Below, piece after piece: positions 18,136 to 30,635 of a stretch of DNA of 64,000 bases. A program made the position numbers and the translations under genes. Positions within the stretch are counted from its first letter, which is position 1; each line of letters starts with the position of its first letter. The notes beneath the pieces are model-generated. The model saw only the letters and a list, made by a program, of their open reading frames with translations, was not told the origin of the DNA and did not search any database. The DNA comes from Methylotenera sp. (lineage in GTDB: Bacteria > Pseudomonadota > Gammaproteobacteria > Burkholderiales > Methylophilaceae), in assembly GCF_030684185.1 (NCBI RefSeq), contig NZ_JAUXOY010000030.1:62001-126000 (forward strand), written 5' to 3'.

Positions 18136-20592
18136 TTAACTCTCGCCCGAACCCAATAAAGCAGCTTCGCCTGATTTTCCACCAGCGTAACTTAAAAGCT
18201 CTTCCGGGTTCACCCGTAATGCCGCGCCCACGGGGCAGGCACGCACGCAAACCGGGCCATCAATAATATCCTTGCACATGTCACACTTAACCGCTACCTT
18301 GGCGCCATCGACTACTGGCAGTGCTTTTGGCTGAATGCCAAGTAAAATCTGCCAAAGACTACGTTCTGGCTGGTCGTGTATCACTGCCATCTGAATTACG
18401 TCATATGGACAGTTTTGCTGGCAGTTGCCACACCCAATACAACTATCATCAATGTATACTTCACCATGTGGTGCGCGATGAATAGCGTCAGGCGGACAAT
18501 CTTTCATACAGTGTGGATGTTCGCAATGTCGGCAAGAAGTCGGTACTCGAATATTTGCAAAAATGGGGCCCGCATCACGATCTAATCGTGTTGCTCCACC
18601 GTGAGTATTGGCACAGGCCTCTTCACAGTAATTACAGCGCACGCATAGTGATTCATCTATCAGCAATACATCAGTGGCTTCACCTACGCCCTGTTGAATT
18701 AGAAATGAAATCAGATTAGATGGTGTGGACGGACTTCCAGAAGCTCCGCTACTATCGAACATTACCTCCTGTTGCTGACGCTGTTCCTGATCTTGCAAGT
18801 GCTGAAGATATCTACCATCTAACTCACTGCGGATTTCAGGATTTCGCGCAATGATGTCACTCATCCGCCCTGCATCGATTAATACCGCTTCTGTTGCAAT
18901 CGCTGCACGTACCGTCGCATAGCGTGGCTCACCAGAAACTAAAGACATTTCCCCTACATAGTTACCTGCTGCCACATAAAACAGTACAACTTCCCTACCG
19001 CCTATCATGCGTGAAACTGTGACTGAACCACTTTGAATCAGGTAAAGCCCATCAGCCTGATCGCCCTCATGAAATAACTCCTCGCCTGCAACATAGCTCT
19101 TAAGCGTGGCATTATTTGCCAAATCATTTAAATCTTCCTCGCTCAATGATAAGCCGATACATATTTGCACAACCGTCTTAATTGCAACCTCATTAAGCAC
19201 ACGGCGCATAGACGGGACAGAGCCAATAAGCTTTTGCATCACGCGGCGCGGGGTTTCAATCAGAACGCATTGAGTCCTTGCGCGCACAGTTCCAGGGCGG
19301 CGACGGCCAGAAACGAGAGCCATTTCGCCAAAAAAATCCCCTGATTTTAGCGTATCGTCTGCCACATCATCATCATCAATCAGCACATCCAGCTCTCCTT
19401 CAACCACAAAAAAGAAGGTTGTGCTGTAATCGTTACGCTTAAAGATGTAATCTCCCGGCCAAGATAACAAGATATTACTTTCCAGAACCAATTCACGTAG
19501 TTGCAGGGTATTAAGCATTGCCAATAGCGGAACGCTCTTGCGGATTTTTTCTAATACGTCATCAACACCACGATCTGAACAGAAACTGGCAAACTTTTCC
19601 CTAAGCAAAGTTGTATCAGCAGGCTCAACGGGGTTACCCAAAATGTATTCAATGACCTCATAACCCTGATTAATGCCCTGCTTAATTAAGGGATAACCTG
19701 CCAATGACCCTATAATATAAAGACCAGGCACGTTCGATTCATAATGTGAAGAAAGTAGCGGAAGCGCTTCCAAATCAGTTGTTGGAAAGCTAACACCGAA
19801 ACCCTCCAATACAGGCCGTGGTGGCAGTGCACCTAACCGTGCAATCACCCGATGACAAGGAATACGTTCGATGCCGTTGGGTGTGTTGGCAAACACCGTA
19901 ATTGGATACTCTCCTTTGGCATTCGTCTCTATGGATTGCGGCCTTGTTTCTAATAACCAGTCCAGTGCGCCCTTTTTTCTGGCATCAGTCAATTGACTAA
20001 GATTACTATCCTTACAATTACTAAAGTCCTCTGCTCGGTTAAGGATGATAACCTGATTGCGTTCAGTCAGTGCCAATGCATTTTCCACGCCGCTATCTCC
20101 ACCGCCGATGACAACGATAGTTTCATCTTGATAAGCTTGTGGATCGTCTAGTTGGTATTGGATTTGAGGAAGGTCACCGCCAGGAATATCAAGCTTGCGC
20201 AAATTGCCTTGCACACCAATTGCCAAAACCACATGCTCTGCCGTTAGTTTTTCACCATCTGCCAGCGCAATTTCAAGCCATTTTTTGCCGCGCTTTAAAC
20301 TAACCACCTTGGATTCGTAACGTACATTAACATTGCTATCGGCAATGGTTTTTTCCCAGTTTTCAAGTACGGTTTCACGCAACGAAGCTGTAAAAGGTAG
20401 CGGGCTACGAATTGGCAAGCCCCTCGGCTCTGACATGACTAACTTGCCACGCTGATAATTTCGAATAGTGCTGGCTGGTGCTTGTTCTGCTTCTAGTAGC
20501 AGATAAGAAACATTTTGCTGCGCCGCACGTAAGGCTGCCGACAGCCCACTAGGGCCTGCACCGATAATAATAATATTGAAATGTTCAGACAA
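18136..20592 (-). CDS. FAD/NAD(P) oxidoreductase fused to two cNMP-binding domains and a 4x[4Fe-4S] ferredoxin
   Basis: 818 residues. The order is: FAD site GAGPSG (11-16); NAD(P) site GGGDSG (163-168); first cyclic-nucleotide-binding domain (about 350-460, FGEMALV at 421-427); second one (about 475-595, VGEMSLVSGEPRYATVRA at 546-563); and a ferredoxin domain with four groups of four cysteines (650-660, 687-699, 718-728, 770-786). The flavin part resembles thioredoxin reductase but has no CxxC pair. It should move electrons from NAD(P)H to Fe-S centres and on to the membrane protein. The start is TTG, the first possible start after the gyrB stop, in the same frame. Real substrates are unknown. 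Confidence 0.87.
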   Translation of the reverse strand: MSEHFNIIIIGAGPSGLSAALRAAQQNVSYLLLEAEQAPASTIRNYQRGKLVMSEPRGLPIRSPLPFTASLRETVLENWEKTIADSNVNVRYESKVVSLKRGKKWLEIALADGEKLTAEHVVLAIGVQGNLRKLDIPGGDLPQIQYQLDDPQAYQDETIVVIGGGDSGVENALALTERNQVIILNRAEDFSNCKDSNLSQLTDARKKGALDWLLETRPQSIETNAKGEYPITVFANTPNGIERIPCHRVIARLGALPPRPVLEGFGVSFPTTDLEALPLLSSHYESNVPGLYIIGSLAGYPLIKQGINQGYEVIEYILGNPVEPADTTLLREKFASFCSDRGVDDVLEKIRKSVPLLAMLNTLQLRELVLESNILLSWPGDYIFKRNDYSTTFFFVVEGELDVLIDDDDVADDTLKSGDFFGEMALVSGRRRPGTVRARTQCVLIETPRRVMQKLIGSVPSMRRVLNEVAIKTVVQICIGLSLSEEDLNDLANNATLKSYVAGEELFHEGDQADGLYLIQSGSVTVSRMIGGREVVLFYVAAGNYVGEMSLVSGEPRYATVRAAIATEAVLIDAGRMSDIIARNPEIRSELDGRYLQHLQDQEQRQQQEVMFDSSGASGSPSTPSNLISFLIQQGVGEATDVLLIDESLCVRCNYCEEACANTHGGATRLDRDAGPIFANIRVPTSCRHCEHPHCMKDCPPDAIHRAPHGEVYIDDSCIGCGNCQQNCPYDVIQMAVIHDQPERSLWQILLGIQPKALPVVDGAKVAVKCDMCKDIIDGPVCVRACPVGAALRVNPEELLSYAGGKSGEAALLGSGES

Positions 20593-20595
20593 ATA

Positions 20596-23073
<2,478 letters not shown>

Positions 23074-23092
23074 TTAAGCAATAATTATTTAA

Positions 23093-24193
23093 CTATATAC
23101 GCATTGGCATGACTACATATTTATAATCTGTATTATTAGGCACTGTAATTAAACAACTACTATTTGCATCTGCAAAAGAGAAAGTCGCTTGTTCGCTATT
23201 AGTATTATTGAGTACATCAATCAGATAAGTAACATTAAAACCAATATCCAAGTTATCGCCGCTGTAGATTACTTCTAACTCTTCCTCAGCTTCTTCCTGG
23301 TCACTATTTGTGCTGATTAATTTCAAATTATTATTACTTAATACCATGCGAATTCCACGATATTTTTCATTTGATAAAATTGACGCGCGCTGCATTGCTA
23401 GTAACACGCCTACTCTATCAGTAGTAAATGAATTTTGATGTCCTGTAGGGATTACACGATTGTAATCAGGAAATTTACCATCAATGACTTTAGATATCAG
23501 TTTAAAATTATTAAAACTAAAATTAACCTGATTACTCGCTAATTCTATTTGCACATCTTCTTCACTATCATCTAATAATTTAATTAGTTCAATCACAGTT
23601 TTACGGGGCAAGATAACATCTTGTTTTTCATAGTTTTGTTTTAATTCTGTAGAAGTAAAACTTAAACGATGTCCATCAGTACCAACAATATTTAAACGAT
23701 TGGCTGTTACTTCAAATAATAAACCGTTTAAATAATAACGAATATCCTGTTGCGCCATTGCGAATTCAACTTGCTTTAACAAGTCTTTTAATTGACGCTG
23801 ACCTATCGTAACCAAGGTGCTTTCACCTTGAGTTTTCGTCATTACAGGATAATCTGCAGCTGGTAATGTTTGTAAGTTAAATCGGCTTTTTCCGGCTTTT
23901 AAGGTAATGCGGCTATCATTGGTAGCCATATTAATTTCCGAACTATCAGGTAGCGATCTGCAGATATCCAGTAATTTTTTTGCTGAAATAGTAGTAGAGA
24001 AATCACCAGTGGCAGCGCTTTCTATTGATAACGATATTTGCATCTCTAAATCTGTTGCTGTGAGATGAATCTTATTTTGCTTCGCTTCTAATAACAAATT
24101 AGAAAGTATAGGTAATGTATGTCTTTTTTCTACAATACTTGTCACTGATGTTAATGGCTTTAACAAAGTTTCACGGTTGATTTGTATATTCAT
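23093..24193 (-). CDS. dnaN: DNA polymerase III sliding clamp, beta subunit
   Basis: 366 residues, the usual size, built of three clamp domains, with the C-terminal VMPMRI sequence typical of bacterial beta clamps. The protein encircles DNA and tethers polymerase III. It sits between dnaA and gyrB on the same strand. An AT-rich segment with DnaA-box-like sites separates it from dnaA. Confidence 0.97.
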   Translation of the reverse strand: MNIQINRETLLKPLTSVTSIVEKRHTLPILSNLLLEAKQNKIHLTATDLEMQISLSIESAATGDFSTTISAKKLLDICRSLPDSSEINMATNDSRITLKAGKSRFNLQTLPAADYPVMTKTQGESTLVTIGQRQLKDLLKQVEFAMAQQDIRYYLNGLLFEVTANRLNIVGTDGHRLSFTSTELKQNYEKQDVILPRKTVIELIKLLDDSEEDVQIELASNQVNFSFNNFKLISKVIDGKFPDYNRVIPTGHQNSFTTDRVGVLLAMQRASILSNEKYRGIRMVLSNNNLKLISTNSDQEEAEEELEVIYSGDNLDIGFNVTYLIDVLNNTNSEQATFSFADANSSCLITVPNNTDYKYVVMPMRI

Positions 24194-24453
24194 CTTTATA
24201 ACCTAAATAATATATATATAAATAATAACAATAATAATGTTGCATTTTTCTGTGTATAACTGATTATTAGTTAATATAATCAGTATGTTAATCTTACTTT
24301 TTTTGTATTGGTAAAAGTATATTCTACTGTGGATTAATTGTTGAGTAAAAATTTCATATTATAAATACACAACCTTATGCTATTTTTATCCACAACAAAT
24401 TCATAACTTTACACGGCACTTCTATACCTAATAATAATCTTTTAAATTAAAGA
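24194..24453. other. AT-rich dnaA-dnaN intergenic region with DnaA boxes (candidate oriC)
   Basis: 260 bases without a gene, very AT-rich, with a long A/T-only run near 24205-24230. It contains TTATCCACA at 24386-24394 (perfect DnaA box), TGTGTATAA at 24251-24259 (reverse of TTATACACA) and TGTGGATTA at 24328-24336 (one mismatch). The origin of many bacteria lies beside dnaA; this is one of two candidate halves. Confidence 0.55.
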
Positions 24454-25860
24454 TTAATCTCTAATAACTTGAACTAAAAAACTAATATCACGGGTAAATG
24501 TAGGATCATTCTGTCTAAGTAAATCCACTTCATCGCAAGCATGCATGACTGTTGTATGGTGTCTGCCACCAAAGGCTTCACCAATTTCAGGGAAGCTATG
24601 ATTAGTCAACTCACGAGATAAAGCCATGGCAATTTGCCTGGGACGCGCAAAATTACGCGTACGTTTTTTGCTGTACATCTCAGCCACTTTAATTTTGTAA
24701 TAATCTGCAACGGTCTTTTGGATATTCTCCATGGTGACTTGCCTGCCACGAACCGCGATTAAATCACGCAGAGCATCTTTGGCTAAATGTACATCAATGG
24801 CATGACCGGTAAATTTTGCCATTGCGATAATGCGATTTAAAGCACCTTCAAGCTCACGTACACTAGAACGAATTTGCTTGGCAATAAAAAAGGCAACATC
24901 TTCAGGTAGTTTTAAATTAACTGCTTCTGCTTTTTTTAACAAAATAGCCACGCGCATCTCTAGCTCAGGTGGCTCTACTGCAACGGTTAAACCCCAACTA
25001 AAACGTGTACGTAATCGTTCATCAACATCAATAATTTCTTTTGGGTAGGTATCACAAGTAATGACAATCTGTTTTTTTGCCTCAATCAATGAGTTAAAAG
25101 CATAAAAGAACTCTTCCTGAGTACGTGTTTTTTTTGCAAAAAATTGAATATCATCAATCAGTAATAAATCCAGCGAATGGTATTGGCGCTTAAACTCATC
25201 AAACGCTTTATGTTCATACGCTTTAACTACATCTGAAACATACCGTTCTGCGTGTAAATAACGAATTTTAGCATCAGGGTTGTGAAGCTTTAATTCGTTA
25301 CCAATCGCCTGTAATAAATGGGTTTTACCCAACCCTACACCACCATAGATAAAAAGCGGGTTATAGGCATTACCAGGATTTTCAGCGACTTGTATAGCGG
25401 CAGCACGTGCTAGCTGGTTAGCACGGCCTGTTACATAGTTATCAAAATTAAAGTCACTATTTAATCCGGAGTTATTTTTAACAGCATCATTAATTTTTTT
25501 ATGCTGCGCTTTTAAAGGAGAGCTTCTTGTAGCAACTTGTGATTCAAGCAAATTAATTTTATGAGTAAAGTCAACTTTAGCATTTGATTTAACCGTGCTT
25601 GATTTTGATTCAGCGTCTGAATCATTATTGGAAATAGTAAAATCAATTTGAATATCAGTGAGCTTTAATTCATATGCAAACTGCTCAATTTTTTTTAGAA
25701 AGCGCTCTTTTACCCATTGCATCACAAAGCGATTAGGCGCGACTAGGCGCACTGTATTACCGTCTATTTCTGCGGATAGAGGTTTAATCCAGGTATTAAA
25801 CTGTTGTGTTGAGAGCTCTTGTTCAAGACGACTGAGACAAGTAGGCCAGAAATTTTCCAT
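24454..25860 (-). CDS. dnaA: Chromosomal replication initiator DnaA
   Basis: 468 residues. Domain I (about 1-80) is followed by a variable domain II, the AAA+ ATPase domain with Walker A GGVGLGKTHL and Walker B LLLIDDIQF, and the C-terminal DnaA-box-binding domain with the signature GGRHHTTVMHACDEV. It starts replication at oriC by binding DnaA boxes, which are present on both sides of the gene. The start at 25860 gives the conserved W-ending N-terminus. Confidence 0.98.
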   Translation of the reverse strand: MENFWPTCLSRLEQELSTQQFNTWIKPLSAEIDGNTVRLVAPNRFVMQWVKERFLKKIEQFAYELKLTDIQIDFTISNNDSDAESKSSTVKSNAKVDFTHKINLLESQVATRSSPLKAQHKKINDAVKNNSGLNSDFNFDNYVTGRANQLARAAAIQVAENPGNAYNPLFIYGGVGLGKTHLLQAIGNELKLHNPDAKIRYLHAERYVSDVVKAYEHKAFDEFKRQYHSLDLLLIDDIQFFAKKTRTQEEFFYAFNSLIEAKKQIVITCDTYPKEIIDVDERLRTRFSWGLTVAVEPPELEMRVAILLKKAEAVNLKLPEDVAFFIAKQIRSSVRELEGALNRIIAMAKFTGHAIDVHLAKDALRDLIAVRGRQVTMENIQKTVADYYKIKVAEMYSKKRTRNFARPRQIAMALSRELTNHSFPEIGEAFGGRHHTTVMHACDEVDLLRQNDPTFTRDISFLVQVIRD

Positions 25861-26119
25861 CTACCGATATTAACCTTAAGTTGTAAAGCTGCAACTGTAA
25901 AAAAATTATTAAGTACTTGTTTTAATTGTTTATTAATTACAATAAGCGAGTATAATCTTCGACTTGTTATCCGCTCTATTTTAGCTGGTTTATGCAAACT
26001 TATCCACAGGCTTTTACAAAGTTTACAAAACTAAATAAACATAGAATAAACATTGACAAAATAGGCGGTTATCGTGTCTAATAGCGCCCTTTATAGCATT
26101 ATGCTTGCTGGAGAATTAC
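25861..26119. other. dnaA-rpmH intergenic region with a DnaA box (candidate oriC)
   Basis: 259 AT-rich bases between the divergent dnaA and rpmH. A perfect DnaA box TTATCCACA is at 26000-26008 and a weaker TTATCCGCT near 25966. Transcription diverges from this point. It holds the rpmH promoter and is the second oriC candidate. Confidence 0.5.
26053..26082 (+). promoter_or_regulatory. Sigma70-type promoter of rpmH
   Basis: TTGACA (26053-26058) and TCTAAT (26077-26082) are separated by 18 bases, a near-consensus pair 38 bases upstream of the rpmH start codon. Confidence 0.6.
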
Positions 26120-26254
26120 ATGAAACGTACATATCAACCTTCTAAAACACGTCGCGCTCGCACACATGGCTTTTTAGTCCGTATGGCTACTAAAGGCGGC
26201 CGTGCTGTAATTGCAGCACGTCGCGCTAAAGGTCGCAAACGCCTAGGTCTGTAA
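26120..26254 (+). CDS. rpmH: 50S ribosomal protein L34
   Basis: 44 residues, highly basic, beginning [18 protein letters not shown] and ending in the [12 protein letters not shown] tail, which is diagnostic of L34. It is the first gene of the standard rpmH-rnpA-yidD-yidC-mnmE cluster beside the origin. The ATG follows GGAG after 8 bases, and a near-consensus promoter lies upstream. Confidence 0.98.
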   Translation: MKRTYQPSKTRRARTHGFLVRMATKGGRAVIAARRAKGRKRLGL

Positions 26255-26280
26255 TTTTAAGGTCCGCCTGGACTTTATCA

Positions 26281-26342
26281 TTGCAGCGCTAAGTTATCGG
26301 TGTTAGTTTAAATCGCAGTAATTTTTAATTACAGCGCTGCAA
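26281..26342. repeat. 10-bp inverted repeat between rpmH and rnpA
   Basis: TTGCAGCGCT (26281-26290) is matched by AGCGCTGCAA (26333-26342) with a 42-base loop. It could fold in the rpmH-rnpA transcript and might affect processing or relative expression. It has no T-run. Confidence 0.35.
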
Positions 26343-26360
26343 ACAACGGTACAATAAGTA

Positions 26361-26759
26361 ATGGCGCAAACGTATAGGCTTGTTAAACAAGCCAAGATGA
26401 TTAAAACGGATGATTTTTCATCCGTTTTTAATTTCCGCAAACGAATTTCTACCCAGTATTTAGCGATACACTATCAACCAAATATGCACCAGCGAGCGCG
26501 TTTAGGTTTGGTGGTAGGAAAAAAAACAGCTAAATTGGCGGTAAACAGAAATTACATGCGCCGTGTTTTGCGTGAGTTTTTCAGGTTAAATCAACATCAG
26601 ATATGCCATGTTGATTTAATTATTCGCGTACAAAAAAAATTTGGCAGGGGTGATTTTATTCAAATCAAACAAGAGTTTGATTTTTTAATTTCTAAATTAA
26701 ATCAACGTGTTAACTCCAATTTATTGGTGGGTACACCAATAAATACACCAACTAATTGA
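26361..26759 (+). CDS. rnpA: Ribonuclease P protein component
   Basis: 132 residues, basic, with the RNR signature region RLGLVVGKKTAKLAVNRNYMRRVLRE. The protein supports the RNase P RNA in 5' maturation of tRNAs. It lies between rpmH and yidD as in most bacteria. Confidence 0.96.
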   Translation: MAQTYRLVKQAKMIKTDDFSSVFNFRKRISTQYLAIHYQPNMHQRARLGLVVGKKTAKLAVNRNYMRRVLREFFRLNQHQICHVDLIIRVQKKFGRGDFIQIKQEFDFLISKLNQRVNSNLLVGTPINTPTN

Positions 26760-26778
26760 TAGCTACATATAAATAGTG

Positions 26779-26997
26779 ATGAATATAATGGCGCGTATAT
26801 TGATGTTGTTGATAAAAGCATACCAGGTATTGCTGAGCCCATTTTTAGGTCAGCAATGTCGTTTTTATCCTACCTGTTCACAGTATGGTTTAGAGGCTAT
26901 CAGTAAGCATGGTGCTATAGTTGGAAGCTATTACACGATTCGCCGCTTGTTGCGTTGCCACCCTTGGCACGCAGGCGGGCATGATCCTATACCTTAA
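26779..26997 (+). CDS. yidD: Membrane protein insertion efficiency factor YidD
   Basis: About 72 residues with the family signature CRFYPTCSQYGLEAI followed by RRLLRCHPWHAGGHDPIP. The N-terminal hydrophobic helix associates with the inner membrane, and the protein is thought to help YidC-dependent insertion. A GTG at 26776 and ATGs at 26779 and 26788 are possible starts. yidC follows immediately. Confidence 0.93.
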   Translation: MNIMARILMLLIKAYQVLLSPFLGQQCRFYPTCSQYGLEAISKHGAIVGSYYTIRRLLRCHPWHAGGHDPIP

Positions 26998-27065
26998 CGT
27001 GTTAACTGAAACTCATCACTTGAAAATTATTTTGTTCTAATTTATAAAAGATTGCCAAAAAAATC

Positions 27066-28706
27066 ATGGATACAAGACGTTTAATTCTGTTTGTTATATT
27101 TTCAATGTCAATTTTGATGCTGTGGGATGCATGGCAACGTCAACATGCGCCAGCTGAAGTGGTGCAACAGGTAAGTCAAACGGTTGACAGTGTGCCAAAT
27201 CAGCCAACAAATGCGTCTGCCGGAACAATCACCAATGCTGCGGTTGACCACGATTATAAATTGCTAGCAGGCCAACGCATTAGTGTAACTACTGACTTAT
27301 ATAAAGCTGACATTGAAACCACAGGTGGTGATTTACGCAGGCTAGAGCTACTTAAGCATCGCGCATCAGATAATGATAAAACCAACTTTATTTTGTTAGA
27401 TGATGCTGGTAAACCCATGACCTATGTGGCGCAAACAGGCCTGGTAGGCGCTGATTTACCCTCACATAAAGCGCTATTCACCAGCACCGCTACCAGCTAC
27501 ACAATGCAAGAAGGCAAAGATAGCTTAGAGGTGCGTTTAAGTTGGGCCGGCAATGGTGTAACGGTAGATAAGGTGTATACGTTTCATCGTAATAAATACG
27601 CCATTGATGTGAATTATGAAATTAAAAATGGCTCGGAAATCGCCATTACACCGGTTGTTTATTACCAGATTGTGCATGATAACGAGTCTAATCAAGGCTC
27701 GGCGCTGATGCCGACTTTCACGGGTGGTTCTTACTACACAGAAAGCACTAAATTTAAAAAATTAGCTTTCTCTGACATGGCAAAAGAGCCGCTTAAATTG
27801 ACATCAAACGATGGCTGGGTTGGCTTATTACAGCATTATTTCGTAAGCGCCTGGATTCCTAAAGAGGGTCAGGCGCGCGAGTTTTATACTGAAAAGCTCA
27901 ACGATCGTATCTATAGAATAGGTTCAAAAAGTACATTAAGCACCATTGCACCAGGGGCTAGTTTAACCATTCCGGCGCGCTTATTTTCAGGCCCACAAAC
28001 CAAACATGATTTACAAGAAACCGCGCCAGGTTTAGAGTATACGGTTGATTACGGTTGGTTAACGGTATTTGCTGCGCCTTTGTTTTGGGTGCTTTCAAAA
28101 ATCCACGGCTTGGTGAATAACTGGGGTGTAGCGATTATTTTACTTACCTTGTTAATTAAAGCGGCGTTTTACCCGTTATCAGCCAAAAGCTATCGCTCAA
28201 TGGCACAAATGCGTGAGTTAGCGCCACGTTTAGAATCAATGAAACAAAAGTTTGGTGATGACCGCCAAAAAATGCAACAGGCCATGATGGAACTTTATCG
28301 TACTGAAAAAATCAATCCGATGAGTGGCTGCCTGCCTATTTTGTTACAAATCCCGGTGTTTATCGCACTTTACTGGATGTTATTGGGCTCAGTAGAGTTA
28401 CGTCACGCACCATTCTTCGGCTGGATTCAAGATCTTTCAGCGGTTGACCCTTACTACATTTTGCCGTTAATCATGGGTGCTTCCATGATTATTCAAACTA
28501 AGCTTAATCCTAAGCCTACAGACCCTATACAGGCAAAAGTAATGACATGGATGCCGGTGATATTCAGTATATTCTTCTTCTTCTTCCCTGCTGGTTTGGT
28601 GTTGTATTGGGTTGTGAATAACATTATTTCAATCTGGCAACAGTGGTATATCAATAAATCTATCCACGCTGAAGCCTTACTCAAAAAATCAGGTGGCAAG
28701 CACTAA
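27066..28706 (+). CDS. yidC: Membrane protein insertase YidC
   Basis: 546 residues: an N-terminal membrane anchor, a large periplasmic beta-domain (about 60-330), then the conserved five-helix core with [22 protein letters not shown] and [21 protein letters not shown], including the helical cytoplasmic hairpin. It inserts inner-membrane proteins alone or with SecYEG; the ATP synthase c subunit, encoded at 40.5 kb, is a classic client. mnmE overlaps its end by 14 bases. Confidence 0.97.
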   Translation: MDTRRLILFVIFSMSILMLWDAWQRQHAPAEVVQQVSQTVDSVPNQPTNASAGTITNAAVDHDYKLLAGQRISVTTDLYKADIETTGGDLRRLELLKHRASDNDKTNFILLDDAGKPMTYVAQTGLVGADLPSHKALFTSTATSYTMQEGKDSLEVRLSWAGNGVTVDKVYTFHRNKYAIDVNYEIKNGSEIAITPVVYYQIVHDNESNQGSALMPTFTGGSYYTESTKFKKLAFSDMAKEPLKLTSNDGWVGLLQHYFVSAWIPKEGQAREFYTEKLNDRIYRIGSKSTLSTIAPGASLTIPARLFSGPQTKHDLQETAPGLEYTVDYGWLTVFAAPLFWVLSKIHGLVNNWGVAIILLTLLIKAAFYPLSAKSYRSMAQMRELAPRLESMKQKFGDDRQKMQQAMMELYRTEKINPMSGCLPILLQIPVFIALYWMLLGSVELRHAPFFGWIQDLSAVDPYYILPLIMGASMIIQTKLNPKPTDPIQAKVMTWMPVIFSIFFFFFPAGLVLYWVVNNIISIWQQWYINKSIHAEALLKKSGGKH

Positions 28707-30054
28707 GCTACTAGACACTATAGCCGCCATCGCCACAGCCAGTGGTGCTGGCGGCATAGGTATTGTGCGGGTTTCAGGCCCTGCCGCTACCAGCATCGCA
28801 GCAGGTGTTCTAAGCCATTGCAACGCTTCCAAACTTGGCTCACGCCATGCTGCCTATCTGGATTTTAAACAGGCTAACGGTGATCTTATTGATCGCGGTA
28901 TTGCCATTTTCTACCCTAATCCTCATTCCTACACTGGTGAAGACGTACTTGAACTTCAGGCACACGGCGGCACCGCGCTTATGCAGATTTTGCTGGCGCG
29001 TTGTATTGAATTAGGCGCACGCCAGGCAGAGCCGGGCGAGTTTACCCGCCGTGCTTATTTAAATGAAAAAATAGATTTAGCCCAAGCCGAGGCCGTAGCC
29101 GATGTGATTAATGCAGCCACTGCAGAAGCCGCTAAAAGTGCGGTACGATCGTTATCGGGTGAATTTTCACAGCGCATTAACGCCTTACTTTTAAAGCTGA
29201 TTGAATTGCGTATGTATGTTGAAGCATGCCTGGATTTTCCTGAAGAAGAAATCGACTTTATTACGCAAGGCCGCGTGGCAGAAAAATTAGAGGCGATTAC
29301 GGCCGAATTAAAAGCGGTCTTTGCAAAAGCCAAACAAGGCAGTTTATTGCGTGAAGGCATCAGCGTCGTTTTAGTCGGCCAGCCCAATGTTGGAAAATCC
29401 AGTTTGATGAACCAGCTTGCTGGCGAAGAAATTGCTATCGTGACTTCAATCGCAGGCACTACACGCGACACCATTAAAAATGCCATACAAATAAACGGTG
29501 TGCCTTTGCATGTAATTGATACAGCAGGTTTGCGTGAAACTGACGATGAAGTAGAAAAATACGGCATTGCGCGAACTTGGCGAGCTGCAGAAAGCGCCAA
29601 TATCGCATTATTATTGGTAGATGCAGCTCATGGTATTACTGAAACTGAAAAATCGATTCTAGCCCGCTTGCCGCAAGAAATACGCAAAATTTGGGTACAT
29701 AATAAAATTGATGTTGCCAATGATCCGGCATTGGTTAAAGAAAAAGACGGCGCAAGCCATATTTATCTTTCAGCCAAAACGGGTGCAGGAATTGATTTGC
29801 TGAAAAGCCATTTATTAAAACTTGCCGGATATGAAAATAATTCAGAAGGTATTTTTATGGCGCGTGCCAGACATCTGGAAGCGTTAACGCAAGTGCAAGC
29901 ACATTTATATAATGCTGGCGCACAAATCAATTCGGCTGAGTTGGTGGCTGAAGAGTTACGACTAGCGCAAGAGCGTTTAAGTAGTATTACTGGTGAGTTT
30001 ACGCCAGATGATTTGCTGGGCGAGATATTTAGTAAATTTTGTATCGGAAAATAA
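28693..30054 (+). CDS. mnmE: tRNA modification GTPase MnmE
   Basis: 453 residues. An N-terminal tetrahydrofolate-binding domain, a helical domain and an inserted G domain with [16 protein letters not shown] and NKID are all visible, ending with the catalytic C-terminal FCIGK. With MnmG (encoded at 34.7 kb) it modifies the wobble uridine of several tRNAs. The start is GTG at 28693, overlapping yidC. Confidence 0.97.
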   Translation: MASTKLLDTIAAIATASGAGGIGIVRVSGPAATSIAAGVLSHCNASKLGSRHAAYLDFKQANGDLIDRGIAIFYPNPHSYTGEDVLELQAHGGTALMQILLARCIELGARQAEPGEFTRRAYLNEKIDLAQAEAVADVINAATAEAAKSAVRSLSGEFSQRINALLLKLIELRMYVEACLDFPEEEIDFITQGRVAEKLEAITAELKAVFAKAKQGSLLREGISVVLVGQPNVGKSSLMNQLAGEEIAIVTSIAGTTRDTIKNAIQINGVPLHVIDTAGLRETDDEVEKYGIARTWRAAESANIALLLVDAAHGITETEKSILARLPQEIRKIWVHNKIDVANDPALVKEKDGASHIYLSAKTGAGIDLLKSHLLKLAGYENNSEGIFMARARHLEALTQVQAHLYNAGAQINSAELVAEELRLAQERLSSITGEFTPDDLLGEIFSKFCIGK

Positions 30055-30070
30055 TTTTTTGTAAAATGAT

Positions 30071-30140
30071 CGCTCCCCGAGCCTGTCGAAGGGGTTAGTG
30101 ATTACCCAGCTTAGCACGCCTTCGACAGGCTCAGGGAGCG
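30071..30140. repeat. REP-like palindromic repeat after mnmE
   Basis: Left arm 30071-30094 contains GAGCCTGTCGAAGG and the right arm ending at 30140 contains CCTTCGACAGGCTC. It is the same family as the perfect 25-bp inverted repeats at 32301-32381 and 33666-33739, here imperfect. It lies between the convergent mnmE and the YegP-like gene and may also serve as a terminator. Confidence 0.8.
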
Positions 30141-30154
30141 GTGTTGTTATTCAG

Positions 30155-30490
30155 TTAAGCAGTTAAGTCTACCACTTCAGCTTCAGGAGCATTTTTCTTC
30201 ACAGATTCAATGCCGTTGTCGCGCCCTGCTTCACTTTCGTACATTTGGCTTTGGCCAATCACTTGGTGATTACCGGCTTTAAGCACAAAATATGGTTTTT
30301 CAGATTTTGAAACCAGCCGTTCATAGCGAGCATCATCTGCCGCATTTTTTTGAATAGAAGCAATGCCGTTTAATGCGCTTGCTTTGCTTTCATACATTTC
30401 GCTTTGCATGATAATTTGACCATTACCTGCCAATAGATTGAAATGGAATTGTCCGCTTTTAGCCACTTTTAATTCAAATTTACCTGCCAT
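30155..30490 (-). CDS. YegP-like protein with two DUF1508 repeats
   Basis: 111 residues from the ATG at 30490, which has a GAGGAG site; a longer frame to 30568 lacks one. It consists of two tandem repeats of about 50 residues, each with G(K/N)xQVIGQSxMYES or GxQIIMQSEMYES and GIxS(I/V)xKNA, the YegP/DUF1508 pattern. Homologues are small cytoplasmic proteins often linked with stress, with no proven biochemical role. It stands alone between repeats and a parS-like site. Confidence 0.88.
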   Translation of the reverse strand: MAGKFELKVAKSGQFHFNLLAGNGQIIMQSEMYESKASALNGIASIQKNAADDARYERLVSKSEKPYFVLKAGNHQVIGQSQMYESEAGRDNGIESVKKNAPEAEVVDLTA

Positions 30491-30635
30491 ACAGTTCTCC
30501 TCAATTTTTGTTCGGTGAAAGCGCTGTGGTAATTGCACAAATACGCTTGCCATACTATAGGCGCGCAATCACGCGCTCGTCAAGAGCCAATACTTATAAT
30601 TTGTTAAGCGTTGTAAATTTCCATGAAATTTATTA

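Noticed and set aside
18136-20592. Thioredoxin reductase
   Set aside because: The FAD and NAD(P) motifs resemble it, but there is no CxxC active-site pair, and cNMP and ferredoxin domains are fused to it.
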